From Hespellia sp. (GTDB lineage Bacteria; Bacillota; Clostridia; Lachnospirales; Lachnospiraceae): a DNA stretch of 64,000 nucleotides. How positions within the stretch are numbered: position 1 is the stretch's first letter; each line of letters opens with the position of its first letter. Positions 51,021-60,147 of this stretch are shown here, piece by piece. Made by a program: the position numbers and the translations under genes. Location of the stretch: positions 23,605 to 87,604 of the forward strand of contig JAQUVD010000011.1 in the NCBI GenBank assembly GCA_028693555.1, in the 5' to 3' direction. Under the pieces are notes generated by a model, which ran no database searches, was not told the origin of the DNA, and was given only the letters and a program-made list of their open reading frames with translations.

Positions 51021-52745
51021 CTATTCCATGTATCCGCCCTTCATCGGAGAGGTAGCGTGCTGAGAATAAATACGGAGAACACCCTTGTCATATTTTTGTT
51101 TTTTGGACTTCCATTTGGCCTTTCTTGTTCGTAGCACTTCATCTATTTCGTCTTTAGAACATTCCGTCCCATCCACACCTACGATCTCAAGAATGCGTGA
51201 TGGGATATCTATATGTATCAGATCATTTTCCTTTAATAACGCAATGGGACCTCCGTCCGCAGCTTCTGGTGATACATGACCAATTGCCGGTCCTTTGGAT
51301 GCTCCCGAAAAACGTCCATCCGTAATTAATGCAATGGCTTTTCCTAATTCTTCATCTGATTGAATCGCCTCTGTGGTGTAAAACATTTCCGGCATTCCTG
51401 ACCCTTTTGGTCCCTCATATCGAATAATCACTGCATCCCCCGGTCTGATTTCATGTGTCAGCACTGCTTCAATTGCGTCTTCCTCACAATCAAATGGTCT
51501 TGCACGCAGAACCGCCTGAAACATTTCTTTCGGGACAGCGGAATGTTTTACAACCGCACCCTCCGGCGCAAGGTTTCCTTTCAAAATAGCAACTGTTCCA
51601 TCCGTCCCAATCGGATTCTCAACAGAGCGAATGATATCTTCTCTTTTTAAGCCCCATTTTTTAAGATACTCGTCGCATCTCTCATAAAATCCGTTTTTCT
51701 TCAGCTCTTCTAGGTTTTCTCCAAGTGTCCTGCCTGTCACCGTCATAACATCTAAATGAAGTACTGATTTGATTTCTTCCATAATACGTGGGGCCCCGCC
51801 TGCATAATAGAAAAACTGCGCCGGCCACTTGCCTGCCGGCCGAACATCCAACAGATAACGAGCTCCTCGGTGCATGTGGTCAAACGTATCTGCACTTAAT
51901 TCAATTCCAAATTCATGAGCAATGGCTGGAATATGCAGCAGCGAATTTGTTGAACCAGAAATCGCTGCATGAACCATCACTGCATTTTCAAATGATTTCT
52001 GCGTTACAATATCACTGGCTTTCACTTGCGCCTTCGCCAATTCCACAATTCGTCTGCCCGCCTTACCGGCAACCTCTTTTAAATCCGAACACGTTGCGGG
52101 CATCAGGGCGGATCCCGGAATCATAAGTCCTAAAGCTTCTGCCATAATTTGCATGGTAGATGCCGTTCCCATGAAAGAACATGCGCCACAGGACGGACAT
52201 GCATTTTGTTTATAATACTGGAGCTGGTCTTTTGTAATCTCTCCACGTTGCTGCATTGCATGATATGCTCCGATCTGCTCCAAAGTAAGCAAGTCCGGTC
52301 CCGCATCCATGACGCCTCCCGTCACAACAATTGCAGGAATATTCAGCCTTCCAATTCCCATTAAAATAGCCGGAACAGATTTATCGCAGCTTGCGATAAA
52401 CACACCGCCGTCAAACCCAGACGCATTACCATGTATTTCAATCATATTTGCAATCATATCTCTTGAAACAAGGGAATAATTCATGCCATCATTGCCCTGT
52501 GCAATGCCATCACAGATATCCGTTGCATAATATCTTGCCCCTTTTCCACCAGCTTTCCAAATACCACGAACTGCTTCTTCCACAAATATATTTAAATGAG
52601 CACTTCCCGGATGACTGTCTCCATACGTACTCTCCACCATAATCTGCGGTTTATCCAAATCCTCTATAGACCATCCCATGCCTATTTTTAGTGGATCGTT
52701 TTCCGGTGCTAATTTTCGTCTTTTCTGGCTGTTTAATTCTCGCAA
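51021..52745 (-). CDS. IlvD/Edd-family dehydratase (probable sugar-acid dehydratase)
   Basis: About 574 residues. Iron-sulfur dehydratase of the IlvD/Edd superfamily with cluster cysteines in SCDKSVPA and CPSCGACSFMGTA, and DGRFSGASKGPAIGHVSPEA near the C-terminus. The C-terminal half fits the sugar-acid branch (aldonate dehydratases) rather than valine/isoleucine biosynthesis, and no ilv genes are near. The chosen start is a TTG at 52745, 7 nt after AGGAGG. No in-frame ATG has a ribosome site. It shares its operator with the rhamnoside operon, so it may act on a rhamnose- or uronate-derived acid. That substrate is inference. Confidence 0.8.
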   Translation of the reverse strand: MRELNSQKRRKLAPENDPLKIGMGWSIEDLDKPQIMVESTYGDSHPGSAHLNIFVEEAVRGIWKAGGKGARYYATDICDGIAQGNDGMNYSLVSRDMIANMIEIHGNASGFDGGVFIASCDKSVPAILMGIGRLNIPAIVVTGGVMDAGPDLLTLEQIGAYHAMQQRGEITKDQLQYYKQNACPSCGACSFMGTASTMQIMAEALGLMIPGSALMPATCSDLKEVAGKAGRRIVELAKAQVKASDIVTQKSFENAVMVHAAISGSTNSLLHIPAIAHEFGIELSADTFDHMHRGARYLLDVRPAGKWPAQFFYYAGGAPRIMEEIKSVLHLDVMTVTGRTLGENLEELKKNGFYERCDEYLKKWGLKREDIIRSVENPIGTDGTVAILKGNLAPEGAVVKHSAVPKEMFQAVLRARPFDCEEDAIEAVLTHEIRPGDAVIIRYEGPKGSGMPEMFYTTEAIQSDEELGKAIALITDGRFSGASKGPAIGHVSPEAADGGPIALLKENDLIHIDIPSRILEIVGVDGTECSKDEIDEVLRTRKAKWKSKKQKYDKGVLRIYSQHATSPMKGGYME

Positions 52746-52809
52746 AACATTTCCTCCTTTTTCTAGCTGATTCTTACGATTTATTTTATATAATTCTACA
52801 TCATTGTAC

Positions 52810-52848
52810 ATGGAAAAACGCGGTTTCAGACATGGATAAATTTTCCAT
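52810..52848 (-). promoter_or_regulatory. Operator B: ATGGA half-sites upstream of dehydratase gene
   Basis: ATGGA at 52810 and 52832, again a 22-bp step, with the palindrome ATGGATAAATTTTCCAT (52832-52848). On the minus strand a TATAAA box lies 18 bp downstream of the proximal TCCATG, so that half-site overlaps the -35 region as expected for an activator. Confidence 0.6.
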
Positions 52849-52896
52849 TTTGTTGTATGTTTGACCAAAAAAAGAAAATGTATCCCTGTTGGAATA

Positions 52897-53236
52897 TCAT
52901 TTTCTTTTCTCTACCTTTTCAATTGTTGCACTATTTCTACGTGGAATACATGATATCTTCAGCCAAAAGCCATCATCTCCCATTTTTACTGCTGCTTTTG
53001 TTACAGCCTTAGCCCATACCTCTGAAATCTGATTGTCATTCTAGTCAAACACCTGTCGTAATATCGTTCTTAGGAAACTTTTGCGCCTGCACAGAATTCC
53101 GGTCGATGATCCGCTGTATTTACACGGTTATCTACATATATATCATGAAAATCTATACTTGCAGCTATTATCACTTGGATCTATTTGAATCACATAGCCA
53201 TTCTCCAATAACGAGTAATGGAAAAACTCGTCTCCT
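52897..53236 (-). pseudogene. Decayed gene remnant with frameshifts
   Basis: Three protein-like pieces in different frames follow one another on the minus strand: FFHYSLLENGYVIQIDPSDN from about 53230; DIYVDNRVNTADHRPEFCAG from about 53140; and SEVWAKAVTKAAVKMGDDGF followed by FWLKISCIPRRN, ending in a stop at 52897. Each is cut by stops. It starts where the LacI gene ends. I do not recognise the parent family. Confidence 0.55.
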
Positions 53237-54226
53237 TTAAGTTGTTTCGCGTTCTATTAACTCTGGTTTAAGAAGCTGCATTGAATGCTCATCATTTTTT
53301 TTCATAACACTGGCCACTGCCAGACTGCACATTTCAGCCATTGGCTGTCGAATTGTAGAAATTGAAGGAATAAAGAGTTCTGCAAGAGGAATATCATCAT
53401 ACCCAATAACAGAAATATCTTCCGGAATATTTATTTTATTCATAATTAGAACTTTTAATATGCCTGCTGCCACAATATCTGATGAAACAACAATGCCATC
53501 TATCTTTTCGTGAAGGAGCTGCTCTCCAATTTGAAGCCCCTCTTTCCATTTGTTTCCGGGACTTTTCGTTGAATATATCATTTTATTGTCTGATAAATGA
53601 TAATCGTCCATAGCCCTTTCATATGCCATCCGTCTCTGGATCAATGCGTCAATATGGCTCTCCTGACCTACATATGCTATTTTTTTTCTTCCCTTTTTTA
53701 TCAAACACTCAGTCGCTGCATAACCTCCATTGAAACTATCTGTATTAACACAAATCACGTTCTTATGTCCCTGATTTGTTTCGAGTGCAACCACTCTGCA
53801 ATTCGCTTTTTCCAAAAGTGTCCACGCCTTTTTACTCGCTAATTGATACATCACAATCATTCCCGTAAGATTATATTCCATCATATGACGAATTGCAGAC
53901 TCTTCTGTCAACTTTTCGTAATCTGTACAGCCAATAATCACTCTCTGATGTTCTTTTGCCAGTGCGTCTTCTACAATATTAACCATCGAAGAGTAATACT
54001 GATTACTAATATCAGGTATGATAATTCCTACAATATTTGTTTTATTTGTTTTTAATGCGCGCGCATAATAATTAGGTTTGTAATTTAATTCATTAATTGC
54101 GTTCATCACATTTTTTTTTACTTCATCTGTCACTTTGGCAGTTCCGTTAATTACATAAGACACTGTAGGTTGTGTGACCCCTGCTTTATCAGCTACATCT
54201 TTCATTGTAGGACGTTCTTTACTCAT
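53237..54226 (-). CDS. LacI-family transcriptional regulator
   Basis: 329 residues. N-terminal LacI HTH (MKDVADKAGVTQPTVSYVINGTAKVTDEV) and hinge with YYARALKTNKTN, then a periplasmic-binding-protein-like effector domain (NIVGIIIPDISNQYYSSMV, CVNTDSFNGGYAATECLI, DISVIGYDDIPLAELFIPSISTI). It lies directly downstream of the sugar ABC operon and is the likely reader of the TTTATACGTATAAA operators at 58041, 62260 and 62322. The effector is probably the imported sugar or its phosphate. Confidence 0.92.
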   Translation of the reverse strand: MSKERPTMKDVADKAGVTQPTVSYVINGTAKVTDEVKKNVMNAINELNYKPNYYARALKTNKTNIVGIIIPDISNQYYSSMVNIVEDALAKEHQRVIIGCTDYEKLTEESAIRHMMEYNLTGMIVMYQLASKKAWTLLEKANCRVVALETNQGHKNVICVNTDSFNGGYAATECLIKKGRKKIAYVGQESHIDALIQRRMAYERAMDDYHLSDNKMIYSTKSPGNKWKEGLQIGEQLLHEKIDGIVVSSDIVAAGILKVLIMNKINIPEDISVIGYDDIPLAELFIPSISTIRQPMAEMCSLAVASVMKKNDEHSMQLLKPELIERETT

Positions 54227-54268
54227 AAGTTTTCCCCAAACTATTTTTATTGTTTTGTGTTACTTATC

Positions 54269-54297
54269 ATCATATCGTTTCAGAATAAAAAAAGCAA
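54269..54297 (-). promoter_or_regulatory. Promoter of LacI gene
   Basis: Minus-strand TTGCTT and TATGAT spaced by 17 bp. No TTTATACGTATAAA operator is present, so the regulator does not look autorepressed through that site. Confidence 0.5.
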
Positions 54298-54317
54298 CTT
54301 TCTTTTATATTTATTAT

Positions 54318-54356
54318 AAGCCCAAGCTGCAGAGATTGTTTCTGCTACTTGGGCTT
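54318..54356. terminator. Hairpin between binding-protein gene and LacI gene
   Basis: Arms AAGCCCAAG...TGCAGA and TCTGC...CTTGGGCTT pair with small bulges. The T-run is on the plus-strand side; the minus-strand side is AT-rich only. It probably ends the sugar ABC transcript. Confidence 0.6.
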
Positions 54357-54376
54357 TTTTCTCAGCCTATGATTGA

Positions 54377-55513
54377 CTAGTTATTTTCGCTTACATATTC
54401 CGTTACCTTTTCTGCAAATTCATCAAATTGCTTTTTATTTTCTTCATAATCCTTTTCATATTCTGACAAGTCATACTTAAACTGTCCAGCCTCACGTGCT
54501 TTTAGATATTCATCCATTTCCCAAGGAATTGCTTTATCAAGATTATCTTTTGTAAGTACCATGGATGGTTTAATATTTAAATCTTTTTCAAACTCTTCGC
54601 CGTTAAAATATTTTGTCATTTGCTGAACACTAAGGTCAGCATCAAGAATTGGACAGTCCAGTCCTGTAGCCATCATTTTTCCATCCTCTAACCATTCCCA
54701 ACCTTCTTCTTTTCCGTTAATAGACACGACTGCTATGTCATCCTGTAATTCCTTTTCTTCAAGCACCTGAATGGTACCTCTTGCCATCTCTTCATTACAA
54801 GCGAAAATAACTTCAACATCTCTTCCTGATGAAATCAAGTCTTCTACTGCCGGAACTGCTTTTGCCGCTGTCCATTCACCGCTGGCTGTTACATATGCCT
54901 CTCCAAGACCAACTTCTTCTAATGCCATATTGAAACCAACAATTTCTGCTTCTGCCGTATTCTGTCCAAACACCCCCGGCACCAATGCGATCTTATCTTT
55001 TGCATCGGAATAATTTTCTCCAACCCACTGACCTACTGCGTATCCAATCATAGCATAATTATCTGACACCCATCCTGTATAGTCGGAACCTGATTCTGTC
55101 TCCGGCTGTCCAACGACAAAGAAAATTGGTATATCCGCATCATTTGCTGCTTTGATTGTAGCTGCACTTCCGGCTGCTCCTGCTGTGATACAGGCAATTG
55201 CATCAACTCCTGCTGAAATCAGATCCTGACAGTTTGCAAGTTCTGTTTCCGAACTATAATTCGAATTAAGTTCTGTTACGGTTGCACCATTTTCCTTTGC
55301 AAGTCTTACCAGTGCATCGCCAAACGCTGCATAATAGTCATCTGCGCCCGCATTAATAAATCCGATCTTCTTTCCCTCTAAACCACTATTTGAACTTCCT
55401 GCTTGTCCCGTGGAATCAGAGGATGATCCTGTACTGTTTGATACACTTCCACATGCCGCTAACGAAAATACTAAAATAAAACAAATGATTCCTGCTAATA
55501 ATCTCTTTTTCAT
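54377..55513 (-). CDS. Sugar-binding lipoprotein of RbsB type
   Basis: 378 residues. Lipoprotein signal (MKKRLLAGIICFILVFSLAAC, Cys21), then an RbsB-like mature domain (KKIGFINAGADDYYAAFGDALV, DAIACITAGAAGSA, FACNEEMARGTIQVLEEK). The C-terminus is rich in Lys/Glu (YEKDYEENKKQFDEFAEKV). It is the last gene of the operon after the ATPase and permease. The ligand is not known, but the neighbouring epimerases suggest a rare ketose or related sugar. Confidence 0.9.
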   Translation of the reverse strand: MKKRLLAGIICFILVFSLAACGSVSNSTGSSSDSTGQAGSSNSGLEGKKIGFINAGADDYYAAFGDALVRLAKENGATVTELNSNYSSETELANCQDLISAGVDAIACITAGAAGSAATIKAANDADIPIFFVVGQPETESGSDYTGWVSDNYAMIGYAVGQWVGENYSDAKDKIALVPGVFGQNTAEAEIVGFNMALEEVGLGEAYVTASGEWTAAKAVPAVEDLISSGRDVEVIFACNEEMARGTIQVLEEKELQDDIAVVSINGKEEGWEWLEDGKMMATGLDCPILDADLSVQQMTKYFNGEEFEKDLNIKPSMVLTKDNLDKAIPWEMDEYLKAREAGQFKYDLSEYEKDYEENKKQFDEFAEKVTEYVSENN

Positions 55514-55524
55514 AACTTTTCTCC

Positions 55525-56535
55525 TTATCTCGCTGTTTTCTTTTTTCCACCAATATATCCAATATAAATAGAAACTAAAATCAATAACCCCTTCATAATA
55601 TACTGATAATAAGGACTAACTCCCAGTATATTCAGTGCATTTGAAATACTTCCCAAAAGTAATACACCAATAAAGGTTCCCCACATATTTCCTTTTCCAC
55701 CTGCCAAAGCCGTTCCACCAACAACAACCGCCGCAATGACATCAATTTCTTTTCCGCTTCCCATTGGCGGGCTGCCCGCGCCAACACGAGCCAGCAGTGT
55801 AAGTGTTGCAATTGAAATAAACAAACCATTGAATCCATAAAGAGCTACTTTGAACTTTTTCACCGGAATTCCGGCAAGATATGCAGCCGACTCATTTCCT
55901 CCTACCGCATATACCCATCTGCCGTATTTACTATACTTTAGTATCAGCCACATGATAATGGTCAATGCAATAAGTAACATCACCGACATTCCAAGGTAAA
56001 AACGATTTTCACCAAAACTGATTTTCATATTCTTTATAAATCCAAGCTGATCACCCATTGTAATTTCACGACCTTGTGTAATCAGATATGAAAGACCCTG
56101 ATAGATGCTCATAAAGCCTAATGATACAATAAACGGTTCTAATTTGGTTCTTGAAATTATGATCCCCATAGCCATCTGAAACAGCACGCATACCACAATC
56201 ACTGCTATGACAGCCGGAACAGTTGCCCACTCTGTCTTTACAACCAAATGTGCTAGCAAACATCCCGCAAATGAAACCATTTGACCGCAAGAAAGATCCA
56301 TACCGCCACTTATCATGACCATTGTCATACCAATTGCCATAATACCTGTCACCGAAATCTGAACTAAAACATTTGCAATATTAGATCCTTTAATAAATGC
56401 TACCTGAGAAAAGGTTCCACCTCTTACAATCGTGCCTTCCAAAATTACAATTACCACTACAATACCAAACAGCACGAGTAGCATTGGTGTGTTTTCATGA
56501 TGTAAAATTTTTTTCATTTTACTTTTCTTATCCAT
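55525..56535 (-). CDS. RbsC-type sugar ABC permease
   Basis: 336 residues, about ten membrane helices, with family signatures GGMDLSCGQMVSFAG and the cytoplasmic GGNESAAYLAGIPVKKFKVALYGFNG. It overlaps the end of the ATPase gene by 8 bp, sharing the AGGAGG that lies in that gene's last codons. Confidence 0.92.
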   Translation of the reverse strand: MDKKSKMKKILHHENTPMLLVLFGIVVVIVILEGTIVRGGTFSQVAFIKGSNIANVLVQISVTGIMAIGMTMVMISGGMDLSCGQMVSFAGCLLAHLVVKTEWATVPAVIAVIVVCVLFQMAMGIIISRTKLEPFIVSLGFMSIYQGLSYLITQGREITMGDQLGFIKNMKISFGENRFYLGMSVMLLIALTIIMWLILKYSKYGRWVYAVGGNESAAYLAGIPVKKFKVALYGFNGLFISIATLTLLARVGAGSPPMGSGKEIDVIAAVVVGGTALAGGKGNMWGTFIGVLLLGSISNALNILGVSPYYQYIMKGLLILVSIYIGYIGGKKKTAR

Positions 56536-58024
56536 TTATCTCATTTCCTCCTATCGAATACTGCAAAAGAACTTCTTCTCTTAATTCTTCTTTCTCTACA
56601 GTTGCAACAAGATTTCCTTTCCTCATTACAAGCGCTCTATCACTCATTGCAATCAATTCCAGCATATCCGAGGAAATCATAATAATTGTCTTTTTCGCCT
56701 TTAACAGTTTGACCATCAGCTTATATATTTCTTCTTTCGCACCAATGTCGACCCCTCTAGTTGGTTCATCAAAAATAAAAATATCTCCTTTTGTTGCAAA
56801 CCACTTTGCAAGAACAACCTTTTGCTGATTTCCACCTGAAAGATTGACTACATTTTGTTCAACTCCGGGTGTAACAATCCCAAGGCTTGAAATATATTCC
56901 AGCGCAAGTTTTGTATCTTGTGCCGGCAGTGCAAGCGCACCCGTTTGCAATGTGTATTTTGCTATCGGAATATTCTTATCCAAAGCATGATTCAAAAATA
57001 ATCCTGTCCCCTGTCTGTCTTCTGTGATAAAGCACATTTTACGATGGATTGCATCCTTTGGACTCTTAATTTGAACCTTGCTTCCCTTAATGAAAATCTC
57101 TCCTTTCTCTTTTTTCTTCTCTCCAAACAAAACTTCCGCAAATTCTGTTCTTCCAGAACCAACCATACCGTAAATTCCAACTATTTCCCCAGCTCTCGCT
57201 GTAATTGAACATTTTTTTACTCCATTGCCGGTAATGTCTTTTGCTTCAAAGAGAATCTCTCCTATCACAGTTCTTTCTCGATTGTAAAACATAGAGACAT
57301 CTCTTCCCACCATTTCACTAATTAATCCTTGCTCCGTAAATTCCACTTTGGGTTTTGTGCAGATTTTCTGCCCATCCCGTATAACTGTAATTCTATCTGC
57401 AATCTCAAATACTTCCTCTAAATGATGCGAGATATACACAATACTCATTCCTTTAGCAGCAAGATCTTTTAAACACGCCAATAGATGCTCGATTTCCTTT
57501 TTGCTAAATGATGCTGTAGGTTCATCCAATATTAACACTTTCGCATTTTGTATCAGCCCTCTTGCTATTTCCACCATTTTTTGCGCTCCACTTGCTAATG
57601 AGCTTACGGTTTCATCAGGGTCAATATCCGAATGCAAGATTTGTAAAACAGCCTTTGCCTGCCGCTTCATTTCGCGTCGATCAATCACTGAACCTTTTAC
57701 AATCTCATTTCCACAAAACATATTTTCCGTCACGCTAAGATCCATAAACAGGTTGTGCTCTTGATAAATCGTTTGCACTCCCATTTCCATAGCCTGACGC
57801 GGATTCAGATTTGTTAACCGTTTTCCTTCAAATCGAATTGTCCCGGAATTCGGAGCATGTGCGCCGGATAATATTTTTATAAGTGTGGATTTTCCCGCTC
57901 CATTTTCGCCGCACAGGCAATGGATTTCCCCCTCTTCAACATCTAAATTTAAATGTTCAAACACCTTTACGCCAGGATATGATTTTGAGATATCTTCTAA
58001 CTCATAAACTATTTTTTTTGACAT
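56528..58024 (-). CDS. RbsA-type sugar ABC ATPase (double ABC domain)
   Basis: 498 residues with two ABC domains. First: Walker A GENGAGKST, signature LASGAQKMVEIARG, Walker B LILDEPTAS. Second (about 250-490): degenerate Walker A GMVGSGRTE, signature NLSGGNQQKVVLAKW, Walker B IFDEPTRGVD. The weak second Walker A is normal for the family. It drives import with the RbsC-type permease. A LacI-type operator lies 16 bp before the start. Confidence 0.93.
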   Translation of the reverse strand: MSKKIVYELEDISKSYPGVKVFEHLNLDVEEGEIHCLCGENGAGKSTLIKILSGAHAPNSGTIRFEGKRLTNLNPRQAMEMGVQTIYQEHNLFMDLSVTENMFCGNEIVKGSVIDRREMKRQAKAVLQILHSDIDPDETVSSLASGAQKMVEIARGLIQNAKVLILDEPTASFSKKEIEHLLACLKDLAAKGMSIVYISHHLEEVFEIADRITVIRDGQKICTKPKVEFTEQGLISEMVGRDVSMFYNRERTVIGEILFEAKDITGNGVKKCSITARAGEIVGIYGMVGSGRTEFAEVLFGEKKKEKGEIFIKGSKVQIKSPKDAIHRKMCFITEDRQGTGLFLNHALDKNIPIAKYTLQTGALALPAQDTKLALEYISSLGIVTPGVEQNVVNLSGGNQQKVVLAKWFATKGDIFIFDEPTRGVDIGAKEEIYKLMVKLLKAKKTIIMISSDMLELIAMSDRALVMRKGNLVATVEKEELREEVLLQYSIGGNEING

Positions 58025-58040
58025 ATCTCCTCCGCCTTTG

Positions 58041-58054
58041 TTTATACGTATAAA
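58041..58054 (-). promoter_or_regulatory. LacI-type operator O3
   Basis: TTTATACGTATAAA, a 14-bp palindrome centred on CG, between the upstream terminator and the ATPase start. The same core occurs at 62260 and 62322. Confidence 0.75.
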
Positions 58055-58072
58055 TAAAACATTAAAAAAATG

Positions 58073-58123
58073 GGAGAAATTTTAAGATCACTCTACCGTT
58101 GCTTTCTATTTTAAAATTTCTCC
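58073..58123 (-). terminator. Terminator between dehydrogenase and ATPase genes
   Basis: Perfect 13-bp arms (GGAGAAATTTTAA and complement) with a 25-nt loop, followed on the minus strand by CATTTTTTTAATG. It would reduce read-through from the catabolic genes into the transporter genes. Confidence 0.65.
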
Positions 58124-58135
58124 TTTGTCCTCTTG

Positions 58136-59221
58136 TTATTCCGGATCTACAACAATAATCCCCTTTACTTTTGGTTCCTTTGACTCACGCATATAAATAA
58201 TACCTTTTTCTGCATCTTCCAAAGAGAATTTATTTGTAATAATCAGATCTAGATTTACCTGCCCGGATTCAATTACTTTAAAGACTGTATCCCATACAAG
58301 TGGCGAAAGCCATGCGAACTTTAATGTTTTTTCAGATTTCAGATTTGCTAACGCCGGAACAGAAAGCACATCTTTCGGGCTCGGAAGGCCAAAGAAAACA
58401 ACGGTCGAGCAGGCACCTGTTACAGTCAATGAGTCCTGAAGCGCACTCATATTTCCAGTTGCAAGAATTGCTCTGTCTGCAAGTTCTCCATTATTGAACG
58501 CTCTTACTTTTTCAGAAACATTTGTTGCATAGTACGGTGATGTCGTATCTGAATTGTTTATTACAAAATCAGCTCCGCATTCTAACGCTTTTTCTAAACC
58601 AAAATCTTTTCTTGCAACGACGATTACTTTTCCCGCCCCTGCTGCACGAACTAACTGTGTCATCATAAGACCGATTCCTCCAACGCCATATACAACAACG
58701 GTCTGCCCCATTTTTACCTCTAACCTATTTACTGCATTCGTTGAGCATGCCAGTGGTTCTGCAATTGCTGCTTTATCGAAAGAAACTGCATCCGGAATCT
58801 TATATACATGCGTATACCGAACCTTTACGTACTCTGCCATTGCGCCATCTACACTTGTACCAACCACCTCAACATGTGAGCAGGCATTAAATTCACCTCG
58901 CATACATGCTGGACACGCATTGCACTGCTGCACAGGATTGAATGCTACTCTGTCTCCCAATGTAAATAATCCAAGTTTTTTGGCTGTCTCACCAATTTCT
59001 GCAATCACACCGGAGCCTTCATGTCCTAAAATCAACGGTCCATGCCCATCCGGAGTATCCAGCGGACTTTCTCCATAATAATACGCCAAATCCGATCCAC
59101 AAATTCCGACTGATTTGACTTTAATCAAAATATCATTTTCACCAATTGTAGGAATATCTTCCTCCTGATATTTCATAACTTTTGGCTCCATGAATCTCAT
59201 GACTTTCATTTTATTTTTCAT
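58136..59221 (-). CDS. Zinc-dependent sugar/polyol dehydrogenase (MDR family)
   Basis: About 361 residues. Catalytic zinc region GICGSDLAYYYGESP and ILGHEGSG; structural zinc cysteines in CNACPACMRGEFNAC; cofactor site VYGVGGIGLMM. Close in type to sorbitol and galactitol-phosphate dehydrogenases. The ATG at 59221 is chosen because AGGAGG lies 8 nt before it, over an in-frame ATG nine codons earlier. It would oxidise or reduce a sugar or polyol in the pathway with the two epimerases. Confidence 0.88.
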   Translation of the reverse strand: MKNKMKVMRFMEPKVMKYQEEDIPTIGENDILIKVKSVGICGSDLAYYYGESPLDTPDGHGPLILGHEGSGVIAEIGETAKKLGLFTLGDRVAFNPVQQCNACPACMRGEFNACSHVEVVGTSVDGAMAEYVKVRYTHVYKIPDAVSFDKAAIAEPLACSTNAVNRLEVKMGQTVVVYGVGGIGLMMTQLVRAAGAGKVIVVARKDFGLEKALECGADFVINNSDTTSPYYATNVSEKVRAFNNGELADRAILATGNMSALQDSLTVTGACSTVVFFGLPSPKDVLSVPALANLKSEKTLKFAWLSPLVWDTVFKVIESGQVNLDLIITNKFSLEDAEKGIIYMRESKEPKVKGIIVVDPE

Positions 59222-59255
59222 AACTTTAACCTCCTGTGTTTTGAACATCAGACTA

Positions 59256-60128
59256 TTATTTACAATACTTTTGATTAATCATATTTACGAATTCATAGCA
59301 TTTTTCAGTTACTTCCCATGCATTTGGCCACTCGCAAAGGTCAATTGCCCACCAGTCAGCTTTGTATCCTCCAATATCCATCAATGCCGGAACAACTTCA
59401 TCAAAATCAATCTTGCCATCTCCGAAAGGAACGTGTTCCGATGTATTATCATGATTTAACGTTCCATCTGCATCAATCAAATGAACGAAGCCAATATGTC
59501 CTTTTGCCATTTCTATAAACTCCATAATTCCGCCATCTAAAACTTCCGGATCAATCCCATTTAATCCAAGTGCAACGTTATAAGCGTGACATGTATCGAA
59601 CAGCAATGAGAAGTTCTTCTCATCTACCTTCTTTACTACTTCCACAATATTAGATGGTTCATTTAAAATAAATCCGGGTTCAAACTCCCATACTACTTCA
59701 AAGCCATATGTTGCTGCCTCCTGAGCCATCTCCTTAAAGTTCTTAATGTAAAATTCCTTCACTTCTTTATATGTCATGCCTTCAGGCAACTCCGGCTTTG
59801 AATCTGTGTCAATTCGAATAATATTTGTCATATTGAAGGTCTTCGCGTATTCAAGAGCTCTGGTGTACGCTGCACGCCACTCACCTGTCTGCGTGAGCGC
59901 ATCATAACTCCAAAGATCAATCGCATAATCGGCAACCTGCAGCCCATTATCGATAAATGCTTTTTTGTACTTTTCTACTTCTTCCGGTGTCTTCTGTAAA
60001 TCTGCATCAGCACCATAAGGAGCAAATCCGCCTAAACTAATTCCGTCAAATCCAATCTTTTTTGCTCCTTTACATAATTCATCAATATGTTGTGGTATCG
60101 CCCATGAACTAATTGAAATTTTTTTCAT
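59256..60128 (-). CDS. Sugar phosphate isomerase/epimerase (TIM-barrel family 2)
   Basis: 290 residues of the xylose-isomerase-like TIM barrel/AP endonuclease 2 family. Metal-site pattern: VVWEFEPG (Glu), LLFDTCHAYN (Asp, His), FVHLIDADG (His) and WAIDLCEW. GDGKIDFDEV is the usual substrate-loop element. It is distinct from the paralogue at 60148. The exact sugar is unknown. Confidence 0.83.
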   Translation of the reverse strand: MKKISISSWAIPQHIDELCKGAKKIGFDGISLGGFAPYGADADLQKTPEEVEKYKKAFIDNGLQVADYAIDLWSYDALTQTGEWRAAYTRALEYAKTFNMTNIIRIDTDSKPELPEGMTYKEVKEFYIKNFKEMAQEAATYGFEVVWEFEPGFILNEPSNIVEVVKKVDEKNFSLLFDTCHAYNVALGLNGIDPEVLDGGIMEFIEMAKGHIGFVHLIDADGTLNHDNTSEHVPFGDGKIDFDEVVPALMDIGGYKADWWAIDLCEWPNAWEVTEKCYEFVNMINQKYCK

Positions 60129-60147
60129 TTTCTTTTCCTCTTTTCTT

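Noticed and set aside
52743..52751. ATG just downstream of AGGAGG before the dehydratase
   Set aside because: It is out of frame, only 2 nt from the ribosome site, and ends after five codons; the in-frame TTG fits better.
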